Below the pieces are notes generated by a model that saw only the letters and a program-made list of their open reading frames with translations, had not been told where the DNA came from and did not search any database. Position numbers and translations under genes: made by a program. Below, in pieces: positions 32,620 to 40,910 of a DNA stretch of 64,000 nucleotides. Within the stretch, counting starts at the first letter, position 1. Each line of letters starts with the position of its first letter. The DNA comes from CAYLNM01 sp964385045 (GTDB taxonomy: Bacteria > Planctomycetota > Phycisphaerae > Phycisphaerales > SM1A02), in contig CAYLNM010000001.1 in assembly GCA_964385045.1 (NCBI GenBank), positions 35,784-99,783 on the forward strand, in the 5' to 3' direction.

Positions 32620-34105
32620 TCAGGGGAGCGAGAACCCCACCCGGGAGAGCAGTCCCTCGAACTCCTCGTGGCTGAAGAACTCGATGCGCACCTCTCCGGT
32701 GCCTTTCTTCCGGCCCGGCCGCACGCGGACTCGCGTCCCGAGGTGCTCCCCGAGACGACGCTCGAGATCCTCGAGGTGCGAGCGGGAGAGATCCGGGGAA
32801 CCTTCGTCGTCAGCCGACTCCGCGCCGTCCTGCTCGCGACGGAGGAAGCTCCGGATCCGCCGCTCCAGCTCACGAACCGACCAGCCATCGCGGATCGCCT
32901 GCTCCGCCAGGCTCCGGCGGGGCGGGAGCGCCGTGATCGCCAGCAACGCGCGGCCGTGTCCCATTCCGAGCCGCCCCGCCCGCACATCGCCGAGGGTGGA
33001 CTCGTCCAGTCCGAGCAAGCGAAGATGATTGCTGATGCTGGCTCGATCGAGGCCGACCGCGTCCGCGATGGCCTCGTGCGTCATGCCGAACTCGTCCGCA
33101 AGACGCCGGAACGCATGGGCGCGCTCGATCGGGTTGAGATCCTCGCGCTGGAGGTTCTCGACGAGTGCGAGCTCCGCGGCCATGCGATCATCGACGTCGC
33201 GGACGATGACCGGCACCGACTCGAGCGGAACGCGGGCCGCCGCGCGATATCGTCGTTCGCCGGCCACGATCTCGAAACGATGTGCCCCCCCGCTTGTCCC
33301 GCCGCCGATCGGACGGACGACGATCGGCTGCATGAGACCGGCGCTTCGGATGGACTCGGCGAGCGACGCGATCGCGTCCTCGTCGAAGTCGCGCCGCGGC
33401 TGGTGCGGATTCGGGGTCAGGGCGTCGAGCGCGACGGTACGGATCGCCGGTTGACCGTCCTGTTCCACGACCGCGACGCCCTCAGTCGCGTCGTCGTTGG
33501 ATGAGCCCAGCGGCGACGCATCGTGCGGCGGCGGGGCCGCCGGCGGGGCCGTTCCGCGATCCCGGGGGCGGGGCGAAGCCGCTGGTGGGCGGATCATCGC
33601 GGTCTCCGGTCCGCCGGCATCGCGCGGCGGCGATGGAGTCACCGACGGATCGGCCCCGAGGGTCGTGCGGGCCCGATGCTCGGCAGGCTGACCCGACTCA
33701 CCCGCGTCTGAGCCGGCCATCGTCGGAGCTGAGTCGGATCGACGGTCCTCGGCGGCTGGAACGCCCCCATGATGTTCGGTTTTTGGCTGTCCTGCAGCCC
33801 CAGGAATTTGGTCCTCAGGAAGCTGGCCCTCCGGAACCTGACCCTCAGGCACCGGGGGCTCAGGGACTGGGACCTCAGGGACTGGGACCTCNNNNNNNNN
33901 NNNNNNNNNNNNNNNNNNNNNNNNNNNNNNNNNNNNNNNNNNNNNNNNNNNNNNNNNNNNNNNNNNNNNNNNNNNNNNNNNNNNNNNNNNNCTCAGGGAC
34001 TGGGACCTCAGGGACTGGGACCTCCGCCGGATCGGTGAGAAGACTGTGCAGGCCTCGGCCGAGCCGACGCCGGGGCTTCGACGAGTTGGACTTCGATGCA
34101 GCCAT
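32620..34105 (-). CDS. parB: chromosome-partitioning protein ParB, interrupted by an assembly gap
   Basis: The N-terminus at 34105 reads MAASKSNSSKPRRRLGRGLHSLL, matching the LGRGLxxLL opening of ParB that contacts ParA. An EVPVP five-residue repeat follows on both sides of 100 Ns, then a Pro/Ser linker. The core is complete: NPHQPRRDFDEDAI, VAGERRYRAA (CTP-binding box), LVENLQREDLNPIERA and an HTH (MTHEAIADAVGLDRASISNHL). The C-terminus has a dimerisation-type tail. The two flanks are in different frames only because the gap is a 100-base placeholder. Missing DNA of 12+15n bases would restore one frame. Four parS sites lie directly upstream; no parA is adjacent. Confidence 0.9.
33892..33991. 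other. 100-base assembly gap inside parB
   Basis: Exactly 100 Ns sit inside a 15-base tandem repeat coding for Glu-Val-Pro-Val-Pro. Both flanks end in the same repeat phase (GAG). The length is a scaffolding placeholder, so the number of repeats in the protein is unknown. Confidence 0.95.
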
Positions 34106-34442
34106 CCTTGGCCCTCCTGAGCCCACTGTACCCGAACTGGAGATCGAACTCGACCTGAACGCTGAATGGCATCGCACGGATCGAGATCCTGGCAGCTGAA
34201 GCCGCGGCGGCCCCCAGAGCCCCGCCTCAACGCAATCCCGCTGGCCAGAAGAGAGCGGTGATCAAGCGCTCTCGCGTGCCCACGAAGGCGACTCGCCGCG
34301 CAGCGGGATGGAGCCCGCCGTGCGAGCCGCTCCAGCGCCGCCACGGGTGGCCCATAACGGGGCGTCTCGCCGGAAGTCCCTCAGCAACCAGTTCTGGTGG
34401 TCGGTCGTCAGGCCGATTGAAGCCGACGCCGAAACGAGCTCC

Positions 34443-34456
34443 GTTTCACGTGGAAC
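34443..34456. promoter_or_regulatory. parS site 1
   Basis: GTTTCACGTGGAAC matches the parS core (GTTTCACGTGAAAC) with one change that is common in other high-GC bacteria. It is the first of four such sites within 357 bases upstream of parB. ParB-CTP loads onto these sites. Confidence 0.85.
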
Positions 34457-34641
34457 CGGGGATTGACGCCACGTGGTCCCCAGCCGCGCCGACGTCGTTC
34501 AAGGCGAGCCGCGGGGCCGCGGAAAGCGGATGGACGATGAGAGCTTCCCGTCCTGGGGCGTGTCATCATGCGTCAGAGACATCGCGATGCGGTCGGCTCA
34601 ATAGCCCGCCGCCTGCCGCCCACAGCCTCTCATCGTCGGTG

Positions 34642-34655
34642 GTTCCACGTGGAAC
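34642..34655. promoter_or_regulatory. parS site 2
   Basis: GTTCCACGTGGAAC is a perfect palindrome and differs from the canonical parS core at the two symmetric positions only. It lies 185 bases from site 1. Confidence 0.85.
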
Positions 34656-34706
34656 CAGCCGGTGAGGAACCCGGTCCTCGGCCGGTGGCGCATCGATTAC
34701 GGATGG

Positions 34707-34720
34707 GTTCCACGTGAAAC
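34707..34720. promoter_or_regulatory. parS site 3
   Basis: GTTCCACGTGAAAC is one base from the canonical core. It covers a GTG at 34714 that would be the longest start of the downstream histidine kinase, which argues for a later start there. Confidence 0.85.
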
Positions 34721-34785
34721 TCAGGACCGTGCGTCACCCGAAGGGCTCTGGTCGCCGCGCGAACCCGAACGGCTGCGTCGCACGC

Positions 34786-34799
34786 GTTTCATGTGGAAC
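34786..34799. promoter_or_regulatory. parS site 4 (degenerate)
   Basis: GTTTCATGTGGAAC has the central CACGTG changed to CATGTG. It is the weakest of the four and may bind ParB less tightly. It lies about 95 bases before the histidine kinase start. Confidence 0.7.
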
Positions 34800-34893
34800 C
34801 GCTGCTCTCTGGCGCAGACGGCCACAGACTGCCATCCTGCGTCGGGCCCGATGTCTTCAGTCGCCTCGATCGCCTGCCGATTCTGGGACCGAC

Positions 34894-35703
34894 GTGGTCG
34901 AAGATGGGGCCCAACTCGCTGAGACCCTCGATCGCCTCGACTCCGTCGAGCAAGAGCTGGCTGCGCTGCAGCAGGAGGTCCGCCACACGGATGCGTTGGC
35001 CACCGTGGGGGGCCTCGCCGCCGGGCTCGCCCACGAGCTCAACAACCTGCTCACGCCCGCGCTCACGTACGCCCAGCTGGCCGAGCGATCACCAGACGAT
35101 CGTAAGCTCGTCGCGAAAGCACTCCGCCGGACGGTCGAGGCCATCCAGACCGCCACGCGCATGCTCGACGCCACCCTCGATCTCGCAACCCCAGATGCGC
35201 CGAAAGCGCCGGGCTGGGCCTCTGTGGCCGAGACGCTGGACGCAGCGATCGCGTGCCTGATCCGCGATCCCGCTCGAGACGCCATCACGGTTGAACGGGC
35301 GGTCGATGCGTCCTTGCGTGTCCGAATCACGCCCCAGGAGCTCCAGCAGGTCTTCGTCAACCTCCTGACGAATGCCACTCGCGTCCTTCGTCGCCGTGGG
35401 GGCGGCACCATCCGTGTCCACGCCACTCGAGTGGACGCGATCGTCCGGATCGAGGTCTCCGACGATGGGCCTGGCATTCCGGCCAGCATCCGGGCTCAGC
35501 TCTTCCACCCATTCGTGACGACCGAGACGCCCCAAGTTGGGCGCCCGGAGGAGGGTGGGCGGGGGCTCGGGCTCGCCATCTGCCAACGGACGATCGCCGC
35601 ACGCCGAGGCTCGATCTCCGTTGACGAGGCGGAGCGCGGGGGAGCTCGCTTCACGATCATGTTGCCGGAGCCCGACGACAACGAGGTCCGCGACGCGGCT
35701 TGA
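34894..35703 (+). CDS. small soluble histidine kinase (HisKA-HATPase)
   Basis: A 269-residue protein with only the transmitter region. A short coiled coil (LDRLDSVEQELAALQQEVR) leads to the H-box GLAAGLAHELNNLLTP with His at about residue 47. The N-box is VFVNLLTNATRVL, G1 is DDGPGIP, and G2 is EGGRGLGLAIC. No sensor or membrane segment is present. GTG at 34894 is chosen because the longer frame would start inside parS site 3. No response regulator is adjacent, so it must be fed by, or signal to, proteins elsewhere. The link to parB is positional only. Confidence 0.8.
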   Translation: MVEDGAQLAETLDRLDSVEQELAALQQEVRHTDALATVGGLAAGLAHELNNLLTPALTYAQLAERSPDDRKLVAKALRRTVEAIQTATRMLDATLDLATPDAPKAPGWASVAETLDAAIACLIRDPARDAITVERAVDASLRVRITPQELQQVFVNLLTNATRVLRRRGGGTIRVHATRVDAIVRIEVSDDGPGIPASIRAQLFHPFVTTETPQVGRPEEGGRGLGLAICQRTIAARRGSISVDEAERGGARFTIMLPEPDDNEVRDAA

Positions 35704-36053
35704 CCCCGTGCACGAGGCTCGCAGCGCGTGCACGCACAGCCTCCGCGGAGCCGCCGAAGGTTCCCGTCCGATCGGCACGGGATGCCGACGATCTCAGCCC
35801 CGGTCGGCCGCCCTGATGTTCGTATTGTGTTCGCATTGCCGCCCGCGCCTGCATCGGGATGGCTCCACGCGGCAGACTCGACGATTCGCTCACCGGGCAG
35901 CGGCAGCACCGCGGAGAGACGGCAGCGGCCACGCGCTCGCCGCCGATCGTGCTTCGGCCCGATCAGGCAACCGATCGTCATGGTCCGCCAGCCTCGAGTC
36001 GAGATGATCAGGACTCCGGCGGTCAGTTCCTCCCGAGAACGCTGCCGTTCGCC
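35704..36053. other. 350-base convergent intergenic region
   Basis: Between the stops of the histidine kinase and the ABC ATPase. No gene, clear terminator or repeat was identified. A slightly A/T-richer patch lies at about 35815-35845 (GATGTTCGTATTGTGTTCGC). Confidence 0.4.
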
Positions 36054-37148
36054 TCACGAAGCCGGCAGGACGATGACTTCCTCGGGCAATGCGAAGACCT
36101 CGTCGCGGGAGGCGTGATCCGATGGCGGCGGGGGGCCGGGGTCGAGCTCGACGATCTTGAGCTGCGACCCATCACCCATGCGCAGCACGCGCTGGGCGAT
36201 CTCGCCGAGGTACACGTACTCCACGAGGTCCCCGGCGAGCCGGTTCGCGTTCAGCGCGTCCGATCCCGGCGACCCGGCCAGCCGGAGGCACTCGGGCCGG
36301 ACGGAGCAGACGACCGCCGCCCCGGCGTCGATCGAGATCGTCGGGTCAGGCAGCACGCCGCGGATCGTGCCGCCACCGTCGAGGTCGACGGCCACCGTCG
36401 ATCCCTCCACCGAGGATGCGGCTCCACGAAGGAAGTTGGTCTCGCCAAGGAAGTCCGCCACGAATGGAGTGCGCGGGCGGGTGTAGAGCTCCCGCGGCGG
36501 GCCGACCTGCCGGACGCGGCCAAGCTCGAGCACCGCCACGCGGTCCGCCATCGAGAGGGCTTCCTTCTGGTCGTGCGTCACGTAGATCGTCGTGATGCCG
36601 GTCTCGCGGCAGATCCGCCGGATCTCCAGTCGCATCTCGAGCCGCAGCTTGGCGTCGAGATTCGAGAGCGGCTCGTCGAGGAGCAGAACGTCCGGCTGGA
36701 CGACGAGCGCCCGCGCGAGTGCGACCCGCTGCTGCTGGCCGCCGGAGAGCTGATTCGGCTTGCGCTCGGCGTACTCGGCCATCCGGACCGACTCGAGAGC
36801 TCGGCGAACCCGATCCCGCCGCTCGGCGGCCGGCACCCGGCGGACCTTCAGGCCGTAGCCGACGTTGTCGGCGACCGTCATGTGCGGCCACAAGGCGTAG
36901 CTCTGGAACACCATGCCCGTGTTTCGCCGGTTCGGCGGCACATGGGTGACGTCACGGTCACCGAAGCGAATCGTGCCTTCGGTGGGCTCGATGAAGCCGG
37001 CGATCATCCGGAGCAGCGTCGTCTTCCCGCACCCGGACGGTCCGAGCAGAAAGAAGAGCTCGCCCGGCTCGATGGCGAGATCGATGCCGGCGACGGCTGC
37101 CGTGCGGTCGTACCGCTTCACGAGTCCCGCGAGCGTAATGCGTCCCAT
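36054..37148 (-). CDS. ABC transporter ATP-binding protein, PotA/UgpC/FbpC type
   Basis: A 364-residue ATPase with all motifs: Walker A FLLGPSGCGKTTLL at about 34-47, Q-loop MVFQSYALWPHMTVADNV, signature LSGGQQQR, Walker B VLLLDEPLSNLDAKLR, switch histidine in YVTHDQKEAL. The C-terminal 120 residues are a TOBE-type domain (VVCSVRPECLRL, LVEYVYLGE), as in importers for polyamines, glycerol-3-phosphate, sugars or iron. ATG at 37148 gives the normal N-terminus MGRITLAGLVKRYD. No permease or binding-protein gene is nearby, so the substrate is unknown. Confidence 0.9.
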   Translation of the reverse strand: MGRITLAGLVKRYDRTAAVAGIDLAIEPGELFFLLGPSGCGKTTLLRMIAGFIEPTEGTIRFGDRDVTHVPPNRRNTGMVFQSYALWPHMTVADNVGYGLKVRRVPAAERRDRVRRALESVRMAEYAERKPNQLSGGQQQRVALARALVVQPDVLLLDEPLSNLDAKLRLEMRLEIRRICRETGITTIYVTHDQKEALSMADRVAVLELGRVRQVGPPRELYTRPRTPFVADFLGETNFLRGAASSVEGSTVAVDLDGGGTIRGVLPDPTISIDAGAAVVCSVRPECLRLAGSPGSDALNANRLAGDLVEYVYLGEIAQRVLRMGDGSQLKIVELDPGPPPPSDHASRDEVFALPEEVIVLPAS

Positions 37149-37422
37149 GAGCCTCGCAAGGATAGCAGGGCAGCGGCCCCGTCCGGATCGACCCACTCGT
37201 CCGGATCGACGGGATGTCGCGGCTCCCCATGACGGGCACGGGAAGCGTGGGGCTTCGAGGCAACCCCGGTGCGGGTCATCGAGGCCGGTTGGCGGCGACC
37301 TGCCTCGGCGGGGGTCCTTCACGACCGGATCCTGAGGCCGACGCCTTGCGCCCACGGAGCCGCGGTGTGTCCGGGCGCATGCCGACTTGACCGACCCCCT
37401 CGTCGCCCCGACGATCCCGATC

Positions 37423-37893
37423 ATGACCCATCGAGCGCCGATGCCGGGGACGGGACACGATCGCGGACCCGCGGGCGAGATCGCCGGCCGAGGAGCCGAC
37501 CCGCCCGCGCCTCTGGACGGCCGAACCGAGGCGATCGCGACCTGGCTCGCACGACAGCAGCGTCCGCGCCACGAGCGCGATCTCGGCATCGGCCGCATCC
37601 TCGGCGGCATCCGTCGGGACGTGGCGTCCCGGAGACGCCGTCTCGGAGACCTCGTCGAACCGTGGGAGCGACTGGTGCCCGAGGCGATCAAGACCCGGTC
37701 TCGAGTCGACGGGCTCCGGGGCGACACGCTCCTGGTGACGGTGGACGGGGCGGCGACCAGCTGGCAACTCGACCGCCTGCTGCGGGGCGGCCTGACGCAC
37801 TCCCTCGCCCGGGCCTCGGGCGACCGCGTGCGTCGCGTGCGCGTCCGAGTGGGCTCGCTCGACGGCAAGGAAGGAACGCCGCGGCGTGCCTGA
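37423..37893 (+). CDS. dciA: DUF721/DciA-family protein, probable replicative-helicase loader
   Basis: About 156 residues. The C-terminal 100 match the DUF721 pattern: LGDLVEPWERLVPEAIKTRSRVDGLRGDTLLVTVDGAATSWQL, followed by RVRRVRVRVG. The first 60 residues are Pro/Gly-rich, with a short conserved helix (IGRILGGI) before the domain. DciA loads DnaB helicase in bacteria lacking DnaC/DnaI and often lies near the origin, which agrees with parB, mnmE and yidC nearby. ATG 37423 is preferred; TTG at 37387 in the same frame is possible. No ribosome-binding site is obvious. Confidence 0.7.
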   Translation: MTHRAPMPGTGHDRGPAGEIAGRGADPPAPLDGRTEAIATWLARQQRPRHERDLGIGRILGGIRRDVASRRRRLGDLVEPWERLVPEAIKTRSRVDGLRGDTLLVTVDGAATSWQLDRLLRGGLTHSLARASGDRVRRVRVRVGSLDGKEGTPRRA

Positions 37894-37934
37894 CCGCGCG
37901 TGACGGACGGCCGGGAAGCGGCCTGCTCGACTCG

Positions 37935-38336
37935 TCAGTCGCGCTCGACCCCCATCGCCCGACGAAGTGGTGGCGGCATCTCGCGGGGGCGGCCATCACG
38001 CCCGACGCAGGCCACGGTCGTGCGAGCCGTCGTCGTGACGAGGCCGTCCCGGCGGATCTCGTAGGCATGGAGTGCCTTCACCCGCGTCGCCCGCTCGAGT
38101 CGCGTCAGGACTTCGATCTCGTCGTCGTAGCGGATCGGGTGCGAGAAGCGCACCTCCAGCCGCGTCACCGCGAAGAACGCCCCGAGCGCCTCGATGTCGC
38201 GGTACGTGACTCCCGACGCCCGGACGAGCTCGGTCCGGCCCATCTCGAACCACACGGGATAGCTCGCGTGGTGGGCGATGCCCATCGGATCGCATTCCGT
38301 GTAGCGGACGCGAAGTGGCAGGAGGTGTTCGGCCAT
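37935..38336 (-). CDS. 4-hydroxybenzoyl-CoA thioesterase-fold protein, YbgC-like
   Basis: A 133-residue hot-dog-fold protein. RVRYTECDPMGIAHHASYPVWFEMGRTEL is the YbgC active-site block, with the catalytic Asp in ECDPMG. FAVTRLEVRFSHPIRYDDEIEV and VKALHAYEIRRDGLVTTTARTTVACV form the long beta strands. ATG at 38336 gives the family length; TTG at 38372 would add 12 unlikely residues. It probably hydrolyses acyl-CoA thioesters in the cytoplasm. The neighbours give no pathway. Confidence 0.85.
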   Translation of the reverse strand: MAEHLLPLRVRYTECDPMGIAHHASYPVWFEMGRTELVRASGVTYRDIEALGAFFAVTRLEVRFSHPIRYDDEIEVLTRLERATRVKALHAYEIRRDGLVTTTARTTVACVGRDGRPREMPPPLRRAMGVERD

Positions 38337-38482
38337 CCGACGATGGTCGTCACCGGGAGCATCGTCCGTCAAGCCAGACGGAGCGACACGCAGGCTCGGG
38401 CGTCCCGACGGATCGTCACCCGCGCCCGGGAGCCACGGGGCGGGGCCGCGCCGCCCTCGGCTGATGATCCACGTCCGACCGT

Positions 38483-40090
38483 CTACTTGCCGATGCAGAA
38501 CCGCGAGAACACCAGACCCAGCACGTCGTCAGGCGTCCGCCCTCCGTCGATCGCCCCGAGGTGATCGAGGCTCGACCGCAGCAGGGCGGCGACCAGCTCC
38601 GGAGCCATCACCGGCGCCTCCGGCAACGCGTCCGCATCCGGCACGACGAGCTCCGCCGCCTCGACCAGGCACGCCCGCGCGTGCTCCAGGGCGTCGCGAT
38701 GCCGGGCGAGCAGCCCCGACGGCGCGACCGCGCCGGGCCCCTCGCCCCGATCCTGATCGCGGTCGAGGGCCCGCCCCATCGCGGCCCGAAGCTCCTCGAC
38801 GCCGGCCCCGGTCCGGCCCGACACCCACGCATCGCCCACCGCGTGATCCACCGCCCGCCCGCGATCACCGTCAGCCCCGAGACGATCGAGCTTCGTCCGA
38901 ACGAGCAGGACGGCCCGATCGCGATCGCCTCGAGCGATGCGTCCCCGCCCGGCGGCTCCCGCCACGCGTGCGGTCCCGATCGCCGCCTCGCCCGAGTCCC
39001 CGGTCGCCGATCCGATCGTCGGCCCGGTCATCGGTTCGATCGACGCGGCGTCGGACGGGTCGACCGGCTCGTCCACCGGCACGCACCACAGCCGCAGGTC
39101 GGCGACCGCCGCCACGTCCCGCGCCCGGGCGTGCATCGCGCCGGCGACTCCGCCGCGCCGGGCGTCCTCGGGATCGAGCCCGGCGGCATCCACGAGGCGG
39201 ACGTGACGCGGCGGGTCGTCGGGCTGCGGCCCGGGGACCTCGAGTTCGATCTCGAGGGCATCGCGGGTGGTGCCCGCCCGCTCGGTCACGATGGCGGCCT
39301 CGCGTCCGGCGAGTCGATTGAACAGCGTGCTCTTGCCGGCGTTGGGACGCCCGACGAACGCCACCCGCGGCGTGCCGTCGCTCGACTCCCGGCGGGACTC
39401 GCCCCGGGCGAGGTCCGCGACGGCGTCCCGGTGCCGGGCCAGACGCTCGGCCAGCTCGTGGGCCGGCAGCACGACGACGTCCTCCTCGTCGATGAAGTCG
39501 ATCCCGGCCTCGAGCCGGGCGAGCGTGTCCGCGATCCGGTCCGCGAGCTCGCCGACCCGCCGCTGGAACCCGCCGCCGGCGAGCTCGCGGGCGGTGGCGA
39601 GCGCCGCCTCGTCCTCGGCTGCGATCGTGGCCGCGACCGCCTCGGCCTCCGCCAGCCCGAGACGGCCCGCCTGCCAGGCCCGGGCGCTGAAGTCCCCCGG
39701 CCCCGCTGGCCCCACGTCCACGCCCGCGGCACGGCCGGCTCGCACCAGGCCGTCGACCGCAGCCGCGAGCAGGGGCGGCGTTCCGGGCAACAGCAGCTCC
39801 ACCGACTCCTCGCCCGTGTAGCTCGCCGGCCGATGCATGATGCTCGCCAGACAGGCCAGTCCGTCCGGGATCCCCGGAACGCCACGGAGCCGACCGCGAG
39901 CCAGCGCTCGCGGCGCCCGCGATGGGCCGCTGCCGCTCGCCGACCAGCGGTCGTCCCCGACCAAGGGCCGCAGCGCGAGGTGACGATCGAGCCACCCGTG
40001 CAGGCCCGGACCGGAGAGCCGCACGAGGCCCCGGCGACCGGAGCCCGGCGGGGAGGCGATCGCCACGATGATGCTGGGTCCCATGCTCAC
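38483..40090 (-). CDS. mnmE: tRNA modification GTPase MnmE
   Basis: A 535-residue protein. Residues 1-120 are the formyl-THF-binding dimerisation domain (IVAIASPPGSGRRGLVRLSG, SYTGEESVELLLPG). The G domain has P-loop GRPNAGKS at about 247-254, GTTRDALE, and DAAGLD in place of the usual DTAG. G4 is KLD in VLLVRTKLD. The protein ends FCIGK with the catalytic cysteine. It is about 80 residues longer than usual, mostly from a Gly/Ala/Asp-rich insert between G3 and G4. With MnmG it makes cmnm5U34 in tRNA wobble positions. mnmG is not in the window. Confidence 0.93.
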   Translation of the reverse strand: MSMGPSIIVAIASPPGSGRRGLVRLSGPGLHGWLDRHLALRPLVGDDRWSASGSGPSRAPRALARGRLRGVPGIPDGLACLASIMHRPASYTGEESVELLLPGTPPLLAAAVDGLVRAGRAAGVDVGPAGPGDFSARAWQAGRLGLAEAEAVAATIAAEDEAALATARELAGGGFQRRVGELADRIADTLARLEAGIDFIDEEDVVVLPAHELAERLARHRDAVADLARGESRRESSDGTPRVAFVGRPNAGKSTLFNRLAGREAAIVTERAGTTRDALEIELEVPGPQPDDPPRHVRLVDAAGLDPEDARRGGVAGAMHARARDVAAVADLRLWCVPVDEPVDPSDAASIEPMTGPTIGSATGDSGEAAIGTARVAGAAGRGRIARGDRDRAVLLVRTKLDRLGADGDRGRAVDHAVGDAWVSGRTGAGVEELRAAMGRALDRDQDRGEGPGAVAPSGLLARHRDALEHARACLVEAAELVVPDADALPEAPVMAPELVAALLRSSLDHLGAIDGGRTPDDVLGLVFSRFCIGK

Positions 40091-40223
40091 GAACGATCCC
40101 GTGACTGCCGCGGCGTCGCCCCGAGAGCCGCCGGCCCCGGCCCGCGCGACCCCGAGGCCGCCGGTCCTCCTCGGCCGCCGCGGCCCTGGTCCGCGCGGCC
40201 CCGCGGCCCCGGATCATGGGATC

Positions 40224-40829
40224 ATGACCCGCGTGGGCACCTCCCGTCCAGCGACGAGCTCGGCGCGGATCCGCTTCGCGGCCGAGGCCGATGCGGTCGG
40301 CATCGCCGCGATCTACGCCCCGATCGTCCAGGAGACCGCGATCAGCTTCGAGGAGGAGCCGCCGGGCGCGGACGAGATGGCCCGCCGGCTGGCCGCCGCC
40401 GCACCGCTTCATCCCTGGCTCGTGGCCGTGGCCCCCGGATCACGGCAGGTCGTCGGCTACGCCGCGTCGGCGCGGTTCCGCCGCCGGGCGGCCTACCGCT
40501 GGGTCGTCGAGACGAGCGTGTACGTCGACCCCGGCCATCAGCGGCGCAGCGTGGCCTCGCACCTGTACGTCGCGCTGCTCGGCGTCCTCACGAAGCAGGG
40601 CTACCGGCGTGCCGTCGCGGGCATCACCCTGCCGAACGATCCGAGCCTGGCGTTCCACCGTCGGCACGGCTTCCGGCCGCTCGGCACCGGGGAGCGCGTC
40701 GGCTGGAAACACGGCCGGTGGCGTGACGTGGCCTGGATGCAGCGCGATCTCGGCGCCCATCCGCCCGATGCCGGCCCGCCCGACGCCCCTCGCGCGGCTC
40801 GGACCGCGGATCTTCCGCGCGCCGACTGA
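40224..40829 (+). CDS. GNAT acetyltransferase, phosphinothricin-acetyltransferase-like
   Basis: A 201-residue protein. IRFAAEADAVGIAAIYAPIVQETAISFEE is the N-terminus typical of the PAT branch of GNAT enzymes. VVETSVYVDPGHQRRSVASHLYVALL is the acetyl-CoA pyrophosphate-binding block, and ITLPNDPSLAFHRRHGFRPLGT the C-terminal block. The usual Q/R-x2-G-x-G/A loop is degenerate (HQRRSVAS). ATG 40224 begins 20 residues before the fold. Related enzymes acetylate phosphinothricin, methionine sulfone or other small amines. The natural substrate here is unknown. Confidence 0.85.
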   Translation: MTRVGTSRPATSSARIRFAAEADAVGIAAIYAPIVQETAISFEEEPPGADEMARRLAAAAPLHPWLVAVAPGSRQVVGYAASARFRRRAAYRWVVETSVYVDPGHQRRSVASHLYVALLGVLTKQGYRRAVAGITLPNDPSLAFHRRHGFRPLGTGERVGWKHGRWRDVAWMQRDLGAHPPDAGPPDAPRAARTADLPRAD

Positions 40830-40910
40830 CCGTCGCCGCGGCGACCCGGTCGCACGTCGTCGCCGCAGCAGGACCGGTGCCGCCCCCCCGGCGGCGGGCC
40901 GAACTGCGCC

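Larger units (their letters stand above)
34106..34893. other. parS-bearing intergenic region between divergent parB and histidine kinase genes
   Basis: The 788 bases hold four parS sites and no supported gene. No parA and no cluster of DnaA boxes (TTATCCACA-like) was found, so this is a centromere region rather than an evident oriC. Transcripts for both flanking genes must start here, but no clear -35/-10 pair was seen. Confidence 0.6.

Noticed and set aside
34106..34893. Chromosomal oriC
   Set aside because: parS sites are clear, but no DnaA-box cluster, A/T-rich unwinding element or dnaA gene was found. It is annotated as a centromere region only.
34714..34893. Longer N-terminus for the histidine kinase
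   Set aside because: The earliest GTG lies inside parS site 3, and the added 60 residues read as basic, non-conserved sequence covering parS site 4.
40832..40845. Palindrome GTCGCCGCGGCGAC as a bidirectional terminator between the GNAT gene and yidC
   Set aside because: The stem is only five base pairs with a CGCG loop and no T-run; such palindromes are expected by chance at this G/C content.
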